Assembly: GCA_964403285.1 (NCBI GenBank)
Contig: CAYOFG010000007.1
Location: 1-64,000 of the forward strand
Direction: 5' to 3'
Source: WVXT01 sp964403285
GTDB lineage: Bacteria; UBA6262; WVXT01
DNA: 64,000 nt
Shown here: in pieces, positions 50,607 to 60,307 of the stretch
Layout of the letters: every line of letters starts with the position of its first letter
Position numbering within the stretch: position 1 is the stretch's first letter
The notes under the pieces: model-generated
The model's input: the letters and a program-made list of their open reading frames with translations, nothing else
What the model was told of the DNA's origin: nothing
Databases searched by the model: none
Program-made: the position numbers and the translations under genes

Positions 50607-51305
50607 TTAACCTCTTTTGTTTAACCACCCAACTATCGATTTAAAAATCAAAAATCCATCCTCAGAACCTAATTCTTGCTCCGAGCATCTTTCCGGATGC
50701 GGCATCATCCCTAAAACATTGCCTTCTTTATTAGTAATTCCAGCGATATTAGCTAAAGCGCCGTTAGGATTGAAATCTTTGTCCCCAACTCCTTCTCCAC
50801 GACAATAGCGGAAGGCAATCTGTCCATTCTTTTCTAAATTTTTCAAACCCTGTTCATCAATATAGTAGTTACCTTCATTGTGGGCTACGGGAATCTTTAA
50901 GACCTGATTCTTGTTGCAAAGATTTGTGAAAGGCGTGTTCGTATTTTCTGTTTTTATATATACATATTTACAAATAAAATGAAGATTTGCATTCCTTAAC
51001 ATTGCCCCGGGTAAAAGTCCTGCCTCAAGTAAAATCTGGAAACCATTGCAGATACCCATAACTACGCCTTCCTTTTCAGCAAAATCGATAATTGCATCCA
51101 TTACTGGAGAAAATCTTGCTATTGCGCCTGTCCTTAAGTAATCCCCATAGCTAAAACCTCCCGGCAATACAATACAATCAAAACTGTCCAATTTCGTCTC
51201 TTTATGCCAGATGTATTCGACCGGCTGCTTTAGCACATCCTTGACTACATAGAAACAGTCCTGGTCACAATTTGAGCCTGGAAAAACTACAACGCCAAAC
51301 TTCAT
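50607..51305 (-). CDS. purQ: Phosphoribosylformylglycinamidine synthase glutaminase subunit PurQ
   Basis: This 232-residue class I amidotransferase has VVVFPGSNCDQD, LPGGFSYGDYLRTGAIA, the Cys in GICNGFQILLEAGLLPG, and the His/Glu in MMPHPERCSE. It releases ammonia from glutamine for PurL. It starts four bases after the purS stop. Confidence 0.95.
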   Translation of the reverse strand: MKFGVVVFPGSNCDQDCFYVVKDVLKQPVEYIWHKETKLDSFDCIVLPGGFSYGDYLRTGAIARFSPVMDAIIDFAEKEGVVMGICNGFQILLEAGLLPGAMLRNANLHFICKYVYIKTENTNTPFTNLCNKNQVLKIPVAHNEGNYYIDEQGLKNLEKNGQIAFRYCRGEGVGDKDFNPNGALANIAGITNKEGNVLGMMPHPERCSEQELGSEDGFLIFKSIVGWLNKRG

Positions 51306-51309
51306 CTTA

Positions 51310-51555
51310 CTATCCTCTTATTTCAAACCTATAGTCTTCAATTATAGGGTTAGCCAAAAGTTTTTTGCACATCTCATTCAGTTTCCGTTCCGCAACTTCT
51401 CTGTTATCAACGTTCAGTCTAAGGCTAATCAATTTCCCTATGCGTACATCTTTCACTTCTTTGTAACCTAAAGACTCTAATGCATGCTTAACGGTCAAAC
51501 CCTGAGGATCTGCTATGGTCTGTTTCAAAGTAATATAAACTTCTACCTCTAACAT
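51310..51555 (-). CDS. purS: Phosphoribosylformylglycinamidine synthase subunit PurS
   Basis: This 81-residue bridging subunit links PurQ and PurL. It has VEVYITLKQTIADPQGLTV and KDVRIGKLISLRL. The start is ATG 51553-51555 with GGGAGTG in the end of guaA; the longer in-frame extension reads through the guaA stop region and is rejected. Confidence 0.93.
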   Translation of the reverse strand: MLEVEVYITLKQTIADPQGLTVKHALESLGYKEVKDVRIGKLISLRLNVDNREVAERKLNEMCKKLLANPIIEDYRFEIRG

Positions 51556-51562
51556 TTTTATT

Positions 51563-53107
51563 TCACTCCCATTCAATTGTACTCGGCGGTTTAGAAGAAA
51601 TATCATATACCACGCGATTTATTCCTTTGACCTCATTTATAATGCGCTGGGAGACCCTTTCTAATAATTGATAAGGTAATTTTGCCCAGTGGGCTGTCAT
51701 TGCATCTTCACTGGTAACTGCCCTTATAGCCAGAACATTTTCATAAGTCCTTTCGTCTCCCATAACTCCTACTGTTTTTATGGGAAGCAGAACACAGAAT
51801 GATTGCCAGAGTTTGCGATAGAACCCGGAACGTTTTACCTCATCAATTAGAATCCAGTCTGCTTCACGAAGGATATTCAATCTCTCTTGCGTTATAGCGC
51901 CTATTACCCGGACAGCAAGTCCTGGGCCGGGAAAAGGTTGCCGATAAATAATGTCTGAAGGCAAGCCCAGTTCTTTGCCCACCAGCCTGACTTCATCTTT
52001 AAATAGATTCTTCAGTGGTTCAATCAACTCAAACTTTAAATGTGGTGGCAAGCCTCCCACATTATGATGCGTCTTTATAGTTGCAGAAGGGCCTCCCCGG
52101 GCGGAGCGGGATTCAATCACGTCAGGATATAGTGTGCCTTGAGCAAAAAATTTTATCTCCTTTCCTAATCTTTTTGCTTCTCTCTCAAAAACTTTTACAA
52201 ATAATCCTCCGATTAATTTGCGCTTGGTTTCAGGGTTTTTAACACCCTTTAAACCATTTAAGAAAATATCCTTCGCATCAACAACTTTTATATTCATACG
52301 GTAATGTCTCTTAAATCTTTCCTTAACAAGTCTTGCTTCATCCTTTCTTAGTAAGCCATTATCAATAAATATTGCTATCAAATTCTTGCCAATTGCTCTA
52401 TGAAGCAGTGTAGCTAAAACCGAAGAATCAACGCCTCCGCTAAATGCACAGAGCACTTTCTCCCCGCCTACTCCATTTCTAATCGCCTTTATCGTGTCTT
52501 TAACAAATGAGCGCATATTCCAACCAGGTTTGCTGTCTGCTATATCAAAAATAAAATTCTTTAAAATCATCCTGCCTTTTGGCGTATGTACTACCTCGGG
52601 ATGAAACTGTACTCCATAAAATATTTTATCTTTACTTTCCATTGCTGCAGTGAGGCAATTGTCAGTTGAGCCGATTATCCTGAAACCAGAAGGCAAAGCT
52701 GTAATCTTATCTCCGTGACTCATCCATACTATCTCTTTGGAAGCCAAACCCTTAAACAGATTTTCTCTTGACTTAACCTTAAGGGTTGCCTTGCCATATT
52801 CTCTTGCGCCAGCTTTAGAAACTTTACCGCCTAAAATCTTAGCCATAAGCTGGGCTCCATAACATATGCCCAGTATAGGAAGACCTATATTAAAAATGTT
52901 CTTATCGCATACAGGGCTTTTTCTCGCCATAACACTGGCTGGCCCACCGGATAAAATAATACCTTTTACCCCTTTATCTAAAAGTCTGCTGGCGTCAATA
53001 TCATAAGAGACTATCTCAGAATATACACCGCATTCTCTTACGCGCCGCGCAATAAGGTGCGTATATTGTGAGCCGAAATCTAAAATTGCTATCCCGTCCC
53101 TATCCAT
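51563..53107 (-). CDS. guaA: GMP synthase (glutamine-hydrolysing)
   Basis: This 514-residue enzyme aminates XMP. The N-terminal glutaminase has the Cys in LGICYGAQLMA and FHPEVVHTPKG. The ATP-pyrophosphatase domain has the P-loop LCAFSGGVDSSVLATLL. The dimerisation domain ends in the conserved PSTIEWE. It lies two bases after the carB stop and seven bases before the purS start. Confidence 0.96.
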   Translation of the reverse strand: MDRDGIAILDFGSQYTHLIARRVRECGVYSEIVSYDIDASRLLDKGVKGIILSGGPASVMARKSPVCDKNIFNIGLPILGICYGAQLMAKILGGKVSKAGAREYGKATLKVKSRENLFKGLASKEIVWMSHGDKITALPSGFRIIGSTDNCLTAAMESKDKIFYGVQFHPEVVHTPKGRMILKNFIFDIADSKPGWNMRSFVKDTIKAIRNGVGGEKVLCAFSGGVDSSVLATLLHRAIGKNLIAIFIDNGLLRKDEARLVKERFKRHYRMNIKVVDAKDIFLNGLKGVKNPETKRKLIGGLFVKVFEREAKRLGKEIKFFAQGTLYPDVIESRSARGGPSATIKTHHNVGGLPPHLKFELIEPLKNLFKDEVRLVGKELGLPSDIIYRQPFPGPGLAVRVIGAITQERLNILREADWILIDEVKRSGFYRKLWQSFCVLLPIKTVGVMGDERTYENVLAIRAVTSEDAMTAHWAKLPYQLLERVSQRIINEVKGINRVVYDISSKPPSTIEWE

Positions 53108-53109
53108 CT

Positions 53110-56100
53110 CTATATCCTGTTATATTCCTGTATAGACTTAACCAGAAAATCACCTTTTAACATCGCCTCTATACCATTTGCTGCTGCCTGGGCACCTTGA
53201 ATGGTAGTTATACACGGTACGCCGTGCATTGTTGCTAAACTTCTTATGGGCTTCATATCAAACTGCCCTCTCTCACCCGACGGGGTATTTATAATAAGGC
53301 CTATCTCGTTTCTTCTTATCAACTCCAATATTTCTTTTTCGCCCTCGCTAATCTTTTTAACTGTGCTGGAGCCAATATTATTGGAGCGAAGAACTTTAGA
53401 TGTCCCTTCTGTGGCGATTATCTCAAAACCTATATCGAAAAGTTTTTTGGCGATAAATACGATGTCTCTTTTATCATCATTTTTCACGCTGATAAATATC
53501 TTACCACTTCTGGGAAGAGCAGAACCTGCTGCCACCTGAGATTTATAAAATGCAATCCCAAAAGATGAATCTATGCCCATAACCTCGCCGGTAGACTTCA
53601 TTTCCGGACCCAATATAATATCCACGCCGGAAAATCTGGAAAAGGGAAGAACTGACTCTTTAACAGCAATATGGCTTATCAATTTTTCTTTTCTCACTCC
53701 CAATTCTTTTAATTTTTTACCAGCCATAATTTTAGCTGCTATCTTTGCCAGAGGTACTCCGGTCACTTTACTTACAAAAGGAACTGTCCTCGATGCCCGG
53801 GGGTTCACCTCCAATACATAAACAGTATCGCTCTTCACAGCAAACTGTATATTCAAAAGGCCCTTTACTTTTAATTCTTTTGATATTGCATAGGTATTCT
53901 CCCGTATTGTATCGATTATTTCATCACTTAATGTGTAGGGAGGAAGAACGCAGGCTGAATCGCCAGAATGGACTCCTGCTTCTTCTATGTGCTCCATGAT
54001 ACCACCTATTACAGTCAACTCACCGTCAGAAACAGCGTCGACATCAACCTCAATAGCGCCTTCTAAAAATTTATCAACTAAGACCGGTTTCTCTTCTGAA
54101 ATTTCCATAGCTTCTTTCATAAATTTATCAAGGCTTGTCTGGTCATAAACTATCCTCATTGCTCTGCCGCCTAATACATACGAGGGCCTGACCAGCACAG
54201 GATACCCGATTTTTTTAGCAATCCTTTTTGCTTCTTCTCGGGAAGTGGCAGAGCCATTTGCTGGCTGATTTATCCTGAGTTTCTTTACCAGTCTTGCGAA
54301 TTTATTCCTGTCTTCTGCCCGATCAATAGATTTAACGCTGGTGCCTATTATCGGCACCCCTGCATCCATAAGCTGCTTTGCCAGGTTAAGAGGAGTCTGC
54401 CCCCCGAATTGAACTATCACGCCATCCGGTTTTTCCTTATCCACAATATTCATTACGTCTTCAAATGTGAGTGGTTCAAAATAGAGTTTGTCAGAAGTAT
54501 CGTAATCTGTGGAAACAGTCTCAGGGTTAGAATTAACCATAATCGTCTCGTAGCCCAGTTCCTTAAGAGCGAAAGAAGCGTGGCAGCAGCAATAGTCGAA
54601 TTCTATCCCCTGGCCTATCCTATTTGGCCCTCCTCCCAATATCATTATCTTTTTTCTCTTGGACTTTCTCGTTTCATCTTCTGCCTCATATGTGGAATAA
54701 TAATACGGAGTATATGCTTCAAATTCTGCTGCGCAGGTATCTACAAGTTTAAATGTAGCCTCTATTCCTTCTCCCTTTCTTAACTGCCTGACCGAAATTT
54801 CATCGGAATTAGTCAAGCCGGCAATCTGCCGGTCACTAAAACCATATTGCTTGGCCTGTGTTAATAACTCCCTGCCAAGTTTTCTACTCTCATTATACTT
54901 TTTCTTTATCTCCTTTTCTAATTTTACGATATCGCTTATGTTGCTTATAAACCAGGGATCTATACTGGTAATCTCTGATATCTCTTCTACGCTCATACCT
55001 TTCTGCAATGCATACTTGATGAAAAATATCCTTGAGGCATTTGGCTCTTTCAGTCTAAGGATGAGCTTGTCATAGGGAATTTCTGTATATTTCTTCTTAT
55101 TATCCAAGCCTGAGTGACCAGTCTCTAAACCACGTAAGCCCTTTTGCAGCGCCTCCTTAAATGTTCTGCCGATAGCCATTGTTTCGCCAACCGATTTCAT
55201 AGAGACTCCTAAAATATCTTTTGCCTCGGGAAATTTCTCAAACGTAAATCTGGGAATCTTAACAACGCAGTAATCTATGGTCGGCTCAAACGAAGCGGGA
55301 GTCTCCTTTGTAATATCATTTCTTATTTCATCAAGGGTATAACCTACGGCGAGTTTAGCAGCAAATTTAGCTATAGGAAAACCTGTTGCTTTACTGGCGA
55401 GAGCAGAACTTCGCGATACCCTCGGATTCATCTCTATTACCACCATTCTGCCGTTTTTGGGATTGACCGCAAACTGAATATTGGAACCACCTGTTTCTAC
55501 TCCAACCTCCCTTATTATCGCAATTGCTGCATCTCTCATTTTCTGGTATTCTTTATCCGTTAAAGTCTGTGCCGGAGCAACGGTTATGGAATCTCCGGTG
55601 TGAATACCCATGGGGTCAAAATTCTCGATAGAACAGACAATAACAACATTATCTTTCAAATCCCTCATCACTTCAAGTTCATACTCCTTCCAGCCCTGGA
55701 CAGATTCTTCAATAAGGATTTCGTTAATCATGCTATTCTTCATGCCCAGGTCGGCTATTATTTCAAATTCTTCTTCTGTGTTGGCTATGCCGCCACCTGT
55801 TCCGCCCAGGGTAAAGCTGGGCCTGATAATGAGAGGTAAGCCAATTTTTTCCAATGCCTCTCTTGCTTCTGCCATATTATAGGCTAAAGCGCTCTCAGGC
55901 AAATCCAGGTGGATTTTTTCCATCGCCTGTTTAAAATATTTTCTGTCTTCAGCCTTTTTTATGACGTCATAATTCGCACCTACCATTTTTACATTGTATT
56001 TATCCAGGATGCCTCTTTCTGCCAACTTTACCGCAGTATTTAAACCTGTCTGTCCACCTAATGTGGGAAGAAGTGCGTCAGGCTTTTCTCTTTCTATAAT

Positions 56101-56328
56101 CTTTTCCAAAACTTCAGGTGTTATAGGCTCTATATACGTCGCATCAGCCATTTCCGGGTCGGTCATTATAGTTGCAGGATTTGAATTGACAAGTACAATC
56201 TTAAAACCTTCTTCCTTAAGCGCCTTACACGCCTGAGTTCCTGAATAATCAAATTCACAGGCCTGGCTAATTATTATCGGCCCTGAACCTATAATTAAGA
56301 TTTTATGGATGTCTGTTCTTTTAGGCAT
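53110..56328 (-). CDS. carB: Carbamoyl-phosphate synthase large subunit, second copy
   Basis: This 1072-residue complete CarB has the first ATP-grasp (LIIGSGPIIISQACEFDYSG, PTLGGQTGLN), the oligomerisation domain, the second ATP-grasp (LGGGPNRIGQGIEFDYC, VRPSYVLGGRAM) and the C-terminal MGS-like allosteric domain (about 935-1072, IATEGTSKVL, IINTPSGERG). Its start overlaps the carA end by eight bases. It is the normal partner of the active CarA and feeds pyrimidine and arginine synthesis. It shows clear similarity along its length to the partial copy at 1-2938. Confidence 0.96.
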   Translation of the reverse strand: MPKRTDIHKILIIGSGPIIISQACEFDYSGTQACKALKEEGFKIVLVNSNPATIMTDPEMADATYIEPITPEVLEKIIEREKPDALLPTLGGQTGLNTAVKLAERGILDKYNVKMVGANYDVIKKAEDRKYFKQAMEKIHLDLPESALAYNMAEAREALEKIGLPLIIRPSFTLGGTGGGIANTEEEFEIIADLGMKNSMINEILIEESVQGWKEYELEVMRDLKDNVVIVCSIENFDPMGIHTGDSITVAPAQTLTDKEYQKMRDAAIAIIREVGVETGGSNIQFAVNPKNGRMVVIEMNPRVSRSSALASKATGFPIAKFAAKLAVGYTLDEIRNDITKETPASFEPTIDYCVVKIPRFTFEKFPEAKDILGVSMKSVGETMAIGRTFKEALQKGLRGLETGHSGLDNKKKYTEIPYDKLILRLKEPNASRIFFIKYALQKGMSVEEISEITSIDPWFISNISDIVKLEKEIKKKYNESRKLGRELLTQAKQYGFSDRQIAGLTNSDEISVRQLRKGEGIEATFKLVDTCAAEFEAYTPYYYSTYEAEDETRKSKRKKIMILGGGPNRIGQGIEFDYCCCHASFALKELGYETIMVNSNPETVSTDYDTSDKLYFEPLTFEDVMNIVDKEKPDGVIVQFGGQTPLNLAKQLMDAGVPIIGTSVKSIDRAEDRNKFARLVKKLRINQPANGSATSREEAKRIAKKIGYPVLVRPSYVLGGRAMRIVYDQTSLDKFMKEAMEISEEKPVLVDKFLEGAIEVDVDAVSDGELTVIGGIMEHIEEAGVHSGDSACVLPPYTLSDEIIDTIRENTYAISKELKVKGLLNIQFAVKSDTVYVLEVNPRASRTVPFVSKVTGVPLAKIAAKIMAGKKLKELGVRKEKLISHIAVKESVLPFSRFSGVDIILGPEMKSTGEVMGIDSSFGIAFYKSQVAAGSALPRSGKIFISVKNDDKRDIVFIAKKLFDIGFEIIATEGTSKVLRSNNIGSSTVKKISEGEKEILELIRRNEIGLIINTPSGERGQFDMKPIRSLATMHGVPCITTIQGAQAAANGIEAMLKGDFLVKSIQEYNRI

Positions 56329-57415
56329 GGTTCTCTTCCATCATACCAACAAATTCTTTAAATAAGTATTGCGAGTCGTGAGGTCCGGGAGAGGCTTCCG
56401 GGTGAAATTGCACTGAAAATATAGGGAGCCTCTTATGCCTCATTCCTTCCAAGGTGTTATCATTAAGATTAATATGTGTTATCTCGACTCCATTTTTATC
56501 CAGAGAATCTATATCTACACAGAATCCATGGTTTTGAACTGTAATAGAAATTTTTCCCGATTTTAATTCTTTGACAGGATGATTTCCGCCGTGATGACCG
56601 AATTTGAGTTTATAAGTCTTACCGCCAAAAGCTAATCCCAACAATTGATGGCCTAAACAGATTCCAAATATAGGCAATTTGCCAATCAATCTCTTTACAG
56701 TCTCTACCACATAGGGAACTCCCGCAGGGTCTCCCGGGCCATTAGAAAGCAAGATGCCGTCTGGCTTCATGCTAAGAATCTGTTCAACTTCAGTTTTGGC
56801 TGGAACAACAATAAGAGAGCAATTCCTATCAACTAATTCTCGCAAAATATTAGACTTAACCCCGCAGTCAATAACTACAACTTTGTATTTACCTTCTTCA
56901 TTGCAATTCTGTACCTTATCCAGTGTAACTTCCTTAACTAAATCTCTTCCCACCAGACCCGGTGATGACTTAGCCTTACTGACCAGGCTCTTATCATCCA
57001 AATCCTTTGTGGAAAGTACAGCCTTCATCGCTCCCTGGAGGCGTATATGGCGGGTAAGGGCCCGGGTATCGACTCCTTCTATACCTACTATATTATTCTC
57101 TTCAAGATATTCGTCTAAGCTCTTTTGTGAGCGCCAGTTGCTGGCAATACGACTACATTCTCTAACTACAAAGCCTTCTAAGAATACCTTTCTTGATTCT
57201 ACATCTTCTGAATTTATACCATAGTTGCCGATGAGGGGATAGGTCATAGTGACAATCTGACCTTTGTAGGAAGGATCAGTGAGGATTTCTTGATAACCAG
57301 TCATACTGGTATTAAAGACTACTTCTCCATACCTCTCTCCGCTTGCACCGAAAGGATATCCCTGGAAGACCGCGCCATCTTCTAAGACTATCTTTGCTTT
57401 CTTTAATTTGTACAT
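56321..57415 (-). CDS. carA: Carbamoyl-phosphate synthase small subunit (active glutaminase)
   Basis: This 364-residue subunit has an intact catalytic triad: Cys253 in FGICLGHQLL, and His338 and Glu340 in VQFHPEASPG. The N-terminal domain has VLEDGAVFQGYPFGASGE. It is the first gene of the amidotransferase operon. Comparison with the protein at 2940-4040 shows the three substitutions that inactivate that copy. Confidence 0.96.
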   Translation of the reverse strand: MYKLKKAKIVLEDGAVFQGYPFGASGERYGEVVFNTSMTGYQEILTDPSYKGQIVTMTYPLIGNYGINSEDVESRKVFLEGFVVRECSRIASNWRSQKSLDEYLEENNIVGIEGVDTRALTRHIRLQGAMKAVLSTKDLDDKSLVSKAKSSPGLVGRDLVKEVTLDKVQNCNEEGKYKVVVIDCGVKSNILRELVDRNCSLIVVPAKTEVEQILSMKPDGILLSNGPGDPAGVPYVVETVKRLIGKLPIFGICLGHQLLGLAFGGKTYKLKFGHHGGNHPVKELKSGKISITVQNHGFCVDIDSLDKNGVEITHINLNDNTLEGMRHKRLPIFSVQFHPEASPGPHDSQYLFKEFVGMMEENHA

Positions 57416-57436
57416 TGATCATTGATTCGGTATTGT

Positions 57437-57595
57437 TTATTTTGTCTTCTGTTTTATCTTTTTTATCTTTCTTCTCTCCATTGGCTCAGGTTCACAATCA
57501 CTGAACTCTTCACATTCCCAGACAGGAAACTTTCTTGGCAAAGCGCAATCTTTGTCATGTTCACATGTACTACATAACCCTTTTTTCTTCTCCAT
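57437..57595 (-). CDS. Small Cys-rich protein (52 aa), unknown function
   Basis: The ATG at 57593-57595 follows a strong AAAGGGAGG ribosome site. The protein has C8-x2-C11, C17, and C28 with C34 in WECEEFSDC, an arrangement suited to a zinc or Fe-S site, then a lysine-rich tail. It lies between the FMN glutamate-synthase-like gene and carA and may be a small regulatory or electron-transfer protein. The family is not recognised. Confidence 0.7.
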   Translation of the reverse strand: MEKKKGLCSTCEHDKDCALPRKFPVWECEEFSDCEPEPMERRKIKKIKQKTK

Positions 57596-57653
57596 AATTA
57601 CTACCTCCCTTTCTTTTTATCTCATTGACCATAACCAGGTTGGTGATGACACT

Positions 57654-59246
57654 TTATTTCCCGTCGAGAATTGCTTCTGCTTCCTGGCGATAGGCATTCA
57701 TCACATAGGGAATACCTGAAATTTTCGCTGCCTCTTCGGTTAAAGCCATAAGGTCTTTTCGGGAAATGGTCCCTATTCTGAAATTTCTACTTCCCGCCAT
57801 AAGTTGTTGCAGACCAACCTTAATTTTCTGTGTGAAGGTGTAAACTCCAATAGCACCTAAAGGAATATCTTTCATATTTTTGCCGTATTTATCTGCCAAT
57901 TCTTCATAACAGACAAAGATTTCCTTTTCCGTCTTGCCAAAATCGGACACCGTCTTTGGCAATTCGTTATTTTTAATCCATTCGCCGATATTCTTACCCA
58001 CCATTCCTGGTATCATCAGAGCGCGGCCCATACAAACTGCCTTCATATACGGCGCTCCCATTGCCAGTACTTTAAATACATGGTCTTCTGTAGAAAAACC
58101 GCCAGCAAAGGCAATATCAGGTACACGCACACCTTTCTTTACCAATCTTTCGCAAAATTCATAGGTAAGACTCTGCAAATAAAAGGTGGGAATCCCCCAT
58201 TCCTCCATCATTCTCCATGGGCTCATTCCCGTACCACCCGCTGCTCCGTCAATGGTCAAAAGATCAATTTTAGCTTGCGAACAATATTTAATAGCCATAG
58301 CAAGTTCTCTCATTGAGTAAGCCCCTGTTTTAAGAGTTATTCGCTTAAACCCAAGTTCTCTCAATCGCTCAACTTCAGCTAAGAACGACTCTTCAGAAAC
58401 AAACCCCAAGCGAGAATGCCTTTCAAATTCTTTAATGGCACCATCTTTGAAAGCCTGTTGATTGGCATGGACTGATGGGTCCGGGGTAACGATGTAGCCA
58501 CGCTTTTGAAGTTCAAGTGCCCTTTCTAAACCGTTAACTTTTATTTCCCCACCGATACATTTAGCCCCTTGTCCCCATTTTAATTCTATGGTTTCAAGGT
58601 TATGTTTTTTTCTGACATACTCTGCTACCCCCAAGCGCGTATCCTCCACGTTCATCTGCACCAATATTTCGCCATAACCCTGGTGAAATCTTTTATACGT
58701 CTCTATACGCCTATCCATATCTGGCGATTTTCTGATCTTTCCATTTTTGTCAAGTTCGAGCCCGGGGTCGATACCACAAACATTCTCGCCACAAACCAGA
58801 GTAATGCCAGAAATGGCAGCTCCGATAGCAAAATGGACCCAATTCTTTCTGGCTATTTCTGTTGAACCGAGTGCTCCAGTAAAAATCGGAACACTCATCT
58901 TGACCTTACTATCCCAGCCATATTCTGTTTCGGTATTTACATCGGGGAATTTCGTCGTATCAGGACCGGGTTCAACACCTTCGGGAAGTCCTCTCGCCCC
59001 CAATGCATATCCCTGGATATTGAGATGTGAATAATCTACAGGATAGTCCTTATCTCCTCCTGCGGTGACATCTCCAAAGGGGCCAGGATATATTACCTCT
59101 CTACCGCGAAATGAGGCCTTAAAGACCTCACAGCCACCCTTACACCCATCAATACAGCGCGAACAAATCCCCGAGCCAGGAACAACATTCCGGGAACGGT
59201 TAAACGTCCTTGTCGCATCATTTGCATTTGGCGTTTGTAAGTTCAT
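57654..59246 (-). CDS. FMN-binding glutamate-synthase-family protein with N-terminal Cys motif
   Basis: This 530-residue protein contains the GltB central FMN/barrel domain. It has VHFAIGAAISGITLVCGENV, LVQMNVEDTRLGVAEYV, KWGQGAKCIGGEIKVNG, ITLKTGAYSMREL, LTIDGAAGGTG, and the late GSRNFRIGTISRKDL. An unusual N-terminal motif C28-x2-C31-x3-C35-x3-C39 could bind a 4Fe-4S cluster. The classical GltB Cys cluster (as in the partial gene at 63742) is absent. It is not in the glutamate synthase operon, so its electron donor and exact substrate are open. It may be a second glutamate synthase or a related oxidoreductase. Confidence 0.82.
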   Translation of the reverse strand: MNLQTPNANDATRTFNRSRNVVPGSGICSRCIDGCKGGCEVFKASFRGREVIYPGPFGDVTAGGDKDYPVDYSHLNIQGYALGARGLPEGVEPGPDTTKFPDVNTETEYGWDSKVKMSVPIFTGALGSTEIARKNWVHFAIGAAISGITLVCGENVCGIDPGLELDKNGKIRKSPDMDRRIETYKRFHQGYGEILVQMNVEDTRLGVAEYVRKKHNLETIELKWGQGAKCIGGEIKVNGLERALELQKRGYIVTPDPSVHANQQAFKDGAIKEFERHSRLGFVSEESFLAEVERLRELGFKRITLKTGAYSMRELAMAIKYCSQAKIDLLTIDGAAGGTGMSPWRMMEEWGIPTFYLQSLTYEFCERLVKKGVRVPDIAFAGGFSTEDHVFKVLAMGAPYMKAVCMGRALMIPGMVGKNIGEWIKNNELPKTVSDFGKTEKEIFVCYEELADKYGKNMKDIPLGAIGVYTFTQKIKVGLQQLMAGSRNFRIGTISRKDLMALTEEAAKISGIPYVMNAYRQEAEAILDGK

Positions 59247-59265
59247 CTTCTCTCCTCCTTTCTAA

Positions 59266-59574
59266 TTATTTAAAGCTTTTAAAGTCTCCTACGTTAATTT
59301 TCAATTTCTCGATTTTTGTATGAAGGGTATTGCGATTTATTCCTAAAATCTTTGCCGCTCTTAATTGATTCCCTTCAGTTCTGCGCAAGACATTTTCAAT
59401 CAGTGGTTTCTCAATGACGTTTAATAAAAACTTATAAAGCTTACCCTCCTTTTCGTGTAAAAAGAAATCCTCAGCATCTTTAATTGCTTTGGCTAACATA
59501 AGAGAGCTATTTTGACTATTCGCATTATTATCTCTGTAAGAGTGAAAGTCTGACGACTTTGCTATTTTACTCAT
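59266..59574 (-). CDS. Fis-type HTH regulator
   Basis: This 102-residue protein ends in a Fis-family helix-turn-helix: LLNVIEKPLIENVLRRTEGN then QLRAAKILGINRNTLHTKIE, the DNA-binding part of NtrC-like activators. The N-terminal third is poorly ordered. It lies between the GAF-ANTAR gene and the FMN protein, suggesting nitrogen control. Confidence 0.85.
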   Translation of the reverse strand: MSKIAKSSDFHSYRDNNANSQNSSLMLAKAIKDAEDFFLHEKEGKLYKFLLNVIEKPLIENVLRRTEGNQLRAAKILGINRNTLHTKIEKLKINVGDFKSFK

Positions 59575-59586
59575 ATGATTTTTAAC

Positions 59587-60291
59587 CTATTTTAATTTCT
59601 TCATTTCTGATGTCAGAATGATTGCCTCTGCGACTTCTCGCATAGTCTTACGACGATCCATACTAAATTTCTGAAGCTTAAGATAAGCCTCTTCTTCTGT
59701 TAAACCTTCTTCCTTCATCAAAATACCTTTGGCGCGTTCAATTCTCTTACGTGCTTCTAATTCTTCCTGAATCACCCTGCTTTTTACTAAAAGCTCCGTA
59801 TTCTCAATAGCAACAGCCGCCTGGTTTGCTATGGATGATAAGACATCTATCTCGGTTTCCGTAAAATCATGAGGTGATGGTGTATAACAATTGATTACTC
59901 CGATGACTTTTCCCTTGAGTGCCAAAGGAACACACAAAAGGGAACAGAGACCTTCTTTCTTAGCTATGTTTCCATACTTATATTCTTTCTCTTTAGTAAC
60001 ATCTTTTATAGTCATTGGCTGGTTTTCCTTTGCCACTTTGCCAGCAATTCCTTCTCCTAATTTTAAAGGAGGCTTTTTGTTATATTCTTCACTGACGCTC
60101 TGAGTAGCCCGTATTACAAGCTCCCCGGCTTTTTCGTCAATGAGCATCAAAGAGCATATATTAGAACCCATCACTTGTGCTGTCACTACTACTATCAGGC
60201 GAAGTATATCTTCCAAATACAAATCTGAGGCAATGGCTTTACTTATTTTTGATAATGCCTTAATCTGTTCTTCGTAAGATATGTTATCCAC
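59587..60291 (-). CDS. GAF-ANTAR regulator (RNA-binding antiterminator)
   Basis: This 234-residue protein has a GAF sensor domain (about 20-165, SNICSLMLIDEKAGEL, GEGIAGKVAKENQP, LCVPLALKGKVIGVINCY) and a C-terminal ANTAR domain (about 172-230, RKRIERAKGILMKEEGL, LTEEEAYLKLQKFSM). ANTAR domains bind paired hairpins in leader RNA and block terminators; nitrogen genes are common targets. With the adjoining Fis-like protein it likely controls the nearby glutamate synthase genes. Confidence 0.9.
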   Translation of the reverse strand: MDNISYEEQIKALSKISKAIASDLYLEDILRLIVVVTAQVMGSNICSLMLIDEKAGELVIRATQSVSEEYNKKPPLKLGEGIAGKVAKENQPMTIKDVTKEKEYKYGNIAKKEGLCSLLCVPLALKGKVIGVINCYTPSPHDFTETEIDVLSSIANQAAVAIENTELLVKSRVIQEELEARKRIERAKGILMKEEGLTEEEAYLKLQKFSMDRRKTMREVAEAIILTSEMKKLK

Positions 60292-60307
60292 GACAGCCCC
60301 CTTTTTG

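Noticed and set aside
57416..57436. Riboswitch or leader upstream of the amidotransferase operon
   Set aside because: The spacer is too short and holds no recognisable purine, glutamine or T-box structure.
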